DNA from: Pseudomonas oryzihabitans
GTDB lineage: Bacteria; Pseudomonadota; Gammaproteobacteria; Pseudomonadales; Pseudomonadaceae
Length of the DNA stretch: 64,000 nucleotides
Reading direction: 5' to 3'
Assembly (NCBI RefSeq): GCF_024652905.1
Contig: NZ_CP102428.1
Location: forward strand, 4,758,001 to 4,822,000
Made by a program: the position numbers and the translations under genes. Positions 59,974-64,000 of this stretch are shown one piece after another. Under the pieces are notes generated by a model. It made no database searches and was not told the DNA's origin. It saw only the letters and a program-made list of their open reading frames with translations. How positions within the stretch are numbered: the stretch's first letter is position 1; every line of letters starts with the position of its first letter.

Positions 59974-60819
59974 ATGATTTCGCCGGGTACTCTTTATGTG
60001 GTTGCCACCCCCATCGGCAACCTGGACGACATCACCACCCGTGCCCTCAAGGTCCTGCGCGACGTGGCCCTGATCGCCGCCGAAGACACCCGTCATTCGG
60101 CGCGCCTGTTGCGCCATTTCGGTATCGAAACGCCACTTGCCGCCTGTCACGACCACAACGAGCGCGATGCCGGAGGTCGCTTCATCACCCGCTTGCTGGC
60201 GGGAGAGGACGTCGCCCTGATCTCCGATGCGGGCACGCCGCTGATTTCCGATCCGGGCTTTCACCTGGTGCGCGCCGCGCGCGCCCAGGGCATCCGGGTC
60301 TCGCCGATTCCCGGTGCCTGCGCGCTGATCGCGGCGCTGTCGGCGGCCGGGCTGCCTTCGGACCGCTTCAGCTTCGAGGGCTTCCTGCCAGCCAAGGCGG
60401 TGGGCCGGCAGGGGCGGCTGGCGGCCCTGCGCGAAGACCCGCGCACCCTGATCTTCTACGAGGCGCCCCATCGCCTCGACGACTGCGTGGCCGACATGGT
60501 GAGCACCTTCGGGCCCGAGCGGCACATCGTGCTGGGGCGCGAGCTGACCAAGACCTTTGAGACCCTGCGCGGCCTGCCCGCGGGCGAGCTGCAGGCCTGG
60601 ATTCGCGAGGATCTGGATCAGCAGCGCGGCGAGTGCGTGTTGCTGGTGGCCGGCTGGACCGCGCCGGAAGACGCCGAGGTCGATGCCGAAACCCTGCGCA
60701 TCCTCGATCTGCTGCTGGCCGAGCTGCCGGTCAAGCGCGCTGCCGCCCTGGCTGCCCAGATCACTGGCGCGCGCAAGAACCTGCTCTACCAGCTAGCGCT
60801 GGAGCGCAAGGGCGAGTAG
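59974..60819 (+). CDS. rsmI: 16S rRNA (cytidine-1402 2'-O)-methyltransferase
   Basis: A 281-residue SAM-dependent methyltransferase of the tetrapyrrole-methylase fold. It starts MISPGTLYVVATPIGNLDDI and shows IAAEDTRHSARLLRHFGI, LISDAGTPLISDPGFHLVRA, PIPGACALIAALSAAGLPSD and FYEAPHRL, all standard for RsmI. It modifies C1402 in the ribosomal P site together with RsmH, which is also in this window at 61978. rnpB follows about 60 bp later. Confidence 0.97.
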   Translation: MISPGTLYVVATPIGNLDDITTRALKVLRDVALIAAEDTRHSARLLRHFGIETPLAACHDHNERDAGGRFITRLLAGEDVALISDAGTPLISDPGFHLVRAARAQGIRVSPIPGACALIAALSAAGLPSDRFSFEGFLPAKAVGRQGRLAALREDPRTLIFYEAPHRLDDCVADMVSTFGPERHIVLGRELTKTFETLRGLPAGELQAWIREDLDQQRGECVLLVAGWTAPEDAEVDAETLRILDLLLAELPVKRAAALAAQITGARKNLLYQLALERKGE

Positions 60820-60879
60820 GGCGAATTAGTGGGCATCTTTCCTTGTTATCCGCCCCCAGTCTCTATACCCTTGCGCCGC

Positions 60880-61233
60880 GAGAGCCGACCGGGCAGTCGC
60901 TGTCGTGATCCGCAAGGGTCGCGAGGGAGGAAAGTCCGGGCTCCATAGGGCGAGGTGCCAGGTAACGCCTGGGAGGCGTGAGCCTACGGAAAGTGCCACA
61001 GAAAATAACCGCCTAAGCGCGCAAGCGCCGGTAAGGGTGAAAAGGTGCGGTAAGAGCGCACCGCACGGCTGGCAACAGTTCGTGGCTAGGTAAACCCCAC
61101 CTGGAGCAAGACCAAATAGGAATCCATAGGCGTGGCCCGCGCTGGATTCGGGTAGGTCGCTAGAGGCAATCAGCGATGGTTGTCCCAGAGGAATGACTGT
61201 CCTCGACAGAACCCGGCTTACAGGTCGGCTCTC
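60880..61233 (+). ncRNA. rnpB: RNase P RNA (type A)
   Basis: The ends GAGAGCCGACC (60880–60890) and GGTCGGCTCT (61223–61232) pair as P1. The interior has the conserved GAGGGAGGAAAGTCCGGGCT (60924–60944 region), ACAGAAAATAACCGCC, GGTAAGGGTGAAAAGGTGCG, GTAAACCCCACCTGGAGCAA, and AGAACCCGGCTTACAGG near the 3' end. Length is about 354 nt. A possible promoter is TTGTTA (60843–60848) with TATACC (60864–60869), although the 15-bp spacer is short. Confidence 0.97.
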
Positions 61234-61425
61234 GCACTCCCTCCCTCCCGGGCCTCTACGCCTGGGGTCTGAGACCTCTTCTTAAGACATCACTTTAATC
61301 AATTGAGCCAATCAATTGACTTCATTTCCGTTTGTCGGAAATCGATGTCGTTCGTCTTGGTCGTGAACTCGTGCAATTTGCTCGAAATCCGCGTCCCACG
61401 CGGCCTGGGAACCCCCTCGCTTACC

Positions 61426-61455
61426 TTGACTGAAAGCGGCCCTCCTCAATATAGT
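61426..61455 (+). promoter_or_regulatory. Probable sigma-70 promoter of the dcw cluster
   Basis: TTGACT (61426–61431) and TATAGT (61450–61455) are separated by 18 bp, 71 bp before the mraZ start codon. The first MraZ box overlaps the -10 element. The remaining sequence from 61234 to 61425 has only a duplicated AATCAATTGA (61297 and 61310). Confidence 0.7.
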
Positions 61456-61488
61456 GGCGGCCGGTGGTACGAAGTGGGGCGAAGTGGG
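61454..61488 (+). promoter_or_regulatory. MraZ-binding box array (four GTGGN boxes, 10-bp period)
   Basis: GTGGC (61454), GTGGT (61464), GTGGG (61474) and GTGGG (61484) are spaced exactly ten bases. MraZ is known to bind GTGGG/TGGGN direct repeats with about five-base spacers. Position over the -10 and start region predicts autorepression. Confidence 0.85.
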
Positions 61489-61525
61489 ATTTAATGGCAA
61501 GGACAGCCTATTAGAGGACGCGAAA

Positions 61526-61981
61526 TTGTTCCGGGGAGCGAACGCCATCAGTCTCGACGCCAAGGGGCGCGCCGCGATGCCGAGCCGGTATCGTGACGAG
61601 CTGCTGGAGCGTTGTGCCGGCCAGCTCATCGTGACGATCGATGCCGTCGACCCCTGCCTTTGCGTCTATCCACTCCCGGAATGGGAAATCATCGAAAGCA
61701 AGCTGCGGCAGTTGCCCTCGCTACGCGAGGAGACTCGCCGCTTGCAGCGCTTGCTGATCGGCAATGCGGTGGATCTGGAACTCGACGGCAGTGGCCGTTT
61801 CCTGGTTCCGCCGCGCCTGCGTGAATACGCCAAGCTGGACCGGCGCGTGATGCTGGTCGGGCAGCTCAACAAGTTCCAGTTATGGGATGAGGATGCCTGG
61901 AGTGCCGTGTGCGACGCGGATCTCCTGGCGATTAAGGAACCCGGCGGTATGCCGGATGAAATGCGCGATTTGATCCTGTGA
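61526..61981 (+). CDS. mraZ: Transcriptional regulator MraZ
   Basis: A 151-residue AbrB-like DNA-binding protein formed of two MraZ repeats. I take the TTG at 61526 behind TAGAGGACG, giving [20 protein letters not shown], the canonical start; an earlier in-frame ATG at 61454 would lie in the promoter. The second repeat is [20 protein letters not shown]. It is the first gene of the division and cell-wall cluster and represses its own promoter in E. coli. The stop overlaps rsmH. Confidence 0.95.
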   Translation: MFRGANAISLDAKGRAAMPSRYRDELLERCAGQLIVTIDAVDPCLCVYPLPEWEIIESKLRQLPSLREETRRLQRLLIGNAVDLELDGSGRFLVPPRLREYAKLDRRVMLVGQLNKFQLWDEDAWSAVCDADLLAIKEPGGMPDEMRDLIL

Positions 61982-62921
61982 CCATGAACCCAGTCTTCCA
62001 CCACGTCTCCGTTCTCCTGGACGAGGCCGTACAGGCATTGGCGATCCAGCCTGCCGGCCGTTATCTGGACGGCACCTTCGGCCGCGGCGGACACAGCCGG
62101 GCCGCGTTGCGCCTGCTGGGTGGGGAAGGGCGGTTGCTGGGTTTCGACAAGGACCCCCAGGCGATCGCCGCCGGCCAGGCCCTGGCCGCGGAAGATCCGC
62201 GTTTCGAGATCGTCCAGCGCAGCTTCGCCGAGCTGGGCGATGAACTCGTCAGCCGTGGCTGGTCCGGCCAGGTCGATGGCGTGTTGCTGGATCTGGGCGT
62301 CTCCTCGCCCCAGCTCGACGATCCCGAGCGCGGTTTCAGCTTCATGCAGGACGGTCCCCTGGACATGCGTATGGATCCGAGCCGCGGCCAGAGCGCCGCC
62401 GCCTGGATCGCCACGGCTGCCGAGGCCGATATCGCCCAGGTGTTCAAGGAATTCGGCGAAGAGCGCTTCGCCAAGCGCATGGCGCGCGCCGTGGTGCAGC
62501 GCCGTGAGGTCCAGCCCTTCGAACGCACCGGCGATCTGGCCAAGGTGCTCACCGAGGCCAATCCGGCCTGGGAAAAGGGTAAACATCCCGCCACCCGCGC
62601 CTTCCAGGGGCTGCGTATCTACATCAACCGCGAACTGAGCGATCTGGAGCAGGGCCTGCAGGCCGCCTACGAGCAGTTGGCGGTGGGTGGCCGGCTGGTG
62701 GTGATCAGCTTCCACTCCCTGGAAGATCGCATCGTCAAGCAATTCATGCGCCGACTGGCCAAGGGCGAGGCCGACCAGCTGCCGCGCGACCTGCCGATCC
62801 GCGCCACGGTCTTCGAGCCTTCGCTGCGCCTGCTGGGCAAGCCGGTCTATGCCAGCGAAGCCGAACTGGCCGCCAATCCCCGCGCCCGCAGCGCCGTGAT
62901 GCGCGTTGCCGAGAAGCTGAA

Positions 62922-62925
<4 letters not shown>
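61978..62925 (+). CDS. rsmH: 16S rRNA (cytosine-1402 N4)-methyltransferase
   Basis: A 315-residue methyltransferase (MraW). The SAM site is [20 protein letters not shown], followed by [20 protein letters not shown] and [11 protein letters not shown], then [20 protein letters not shown] and [17 protein letters not shown]. The start is GTG 61978, overlapping the mraZ stop as GTGA, or ATG 61984 two codons later. It works on the same nucleotide as RsmI (59974–60819). Confidence 0.97.

Positions 62926-64000
<1,075 letters not shown>

Overview
The window is a high-GC gammaproteobacterial chromosome segment, almost certainly Pseudomonas. The gene order parE–yqiA–cpdA–DUF1249–nudF–thiC–tolC and the block dolP–diaA–yraN–lpoA / rsmI–rnpB–mraZ–rsmH–ftsL–ftsI are arrangements I recall from Pseudomonas genomes. 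Repeat types and GC content suggest a P. oryzihabitans/psychrotolerans-like or P. stutzeri-like species, but that is inference. Genes are tightly packed with many 1–10 bp overlaps. I saw no tRNA, rRNA, prophage, complete insertion sequence or CRISPR array.

Layout. 1–10 kb: a truncated YdeP-type molybdopterin oxidoreductase, an AIM24-like protein, an uncharacterised Pseudomonas protein, an aldo/keto reductase–FAD oxidoreductase pair, an SMR efflux gene divergent from a LysR regulator, and an MFS carrier. 8.7–14.3 kb: a sugar-acid (pentonate-type) catabolic locus with an ACS-family transporter, a LysR regulator, an FAH-family enzyme and an IlvD/Edd dehydratase. Both promoters of this locus carry the same CGATAA-N7-TTATCG site. 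14.4–31.3 kb: envelope and housekeeping genes (waaA, tolC, TPP riboswitch–thiC, cytX, nudF, cpdA, yqiA, parE, parC, a PqiC-like lipoprotein, a LonN-domain protein, a PfpI/DJ-1 protein). 31.4–41.8 kb: HDOD protein, mutM–cytochrome c, a four-gene marR–OMF–MFP–DHA2 efflux operon, a hydrolase, a DUF2059 protein, a prolyl-hydroxylase-like oxygenase and a DUF523 protein. 42–50 kb: xanthine-type permease, chemoreceptor, and a Frc-type sugar ABC transporter with a LamB-like porin. 50–57 kb: ilvD, lipoproteins including osmE, an amidase with a coupled small membrane protein, a sulfite-oxidase-like enzyme and a DUF2171 protein. 57–64 kb: the envelope/division cluster entering the dcw operon; ftsI runs off the right edge.

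The non-coding content is the least ordinary part. A 112-bp repeat is present in tandem between thiC and cytX and recurs in inverted orientation after cytX, with a 74-bp palindrome of the same family at 7.2 kb. A different REP pair separates parE and parC. Two related 140- and 187-bp MITE-like elements begin at the stop codons of unrelated genes. Readable operator candidates occur upstream of the LysR/SMR pair, the pentonate locus, the MarR efflux operon, the porin/sugar operon (a perfect CRP/Vfr-type site) and mraZ (four boxes with exact 10-bp spacing over the promoter). I found no clearly novel multi-gene defence or biosynthetic system; the best leads are the repeat families and the shared operators.
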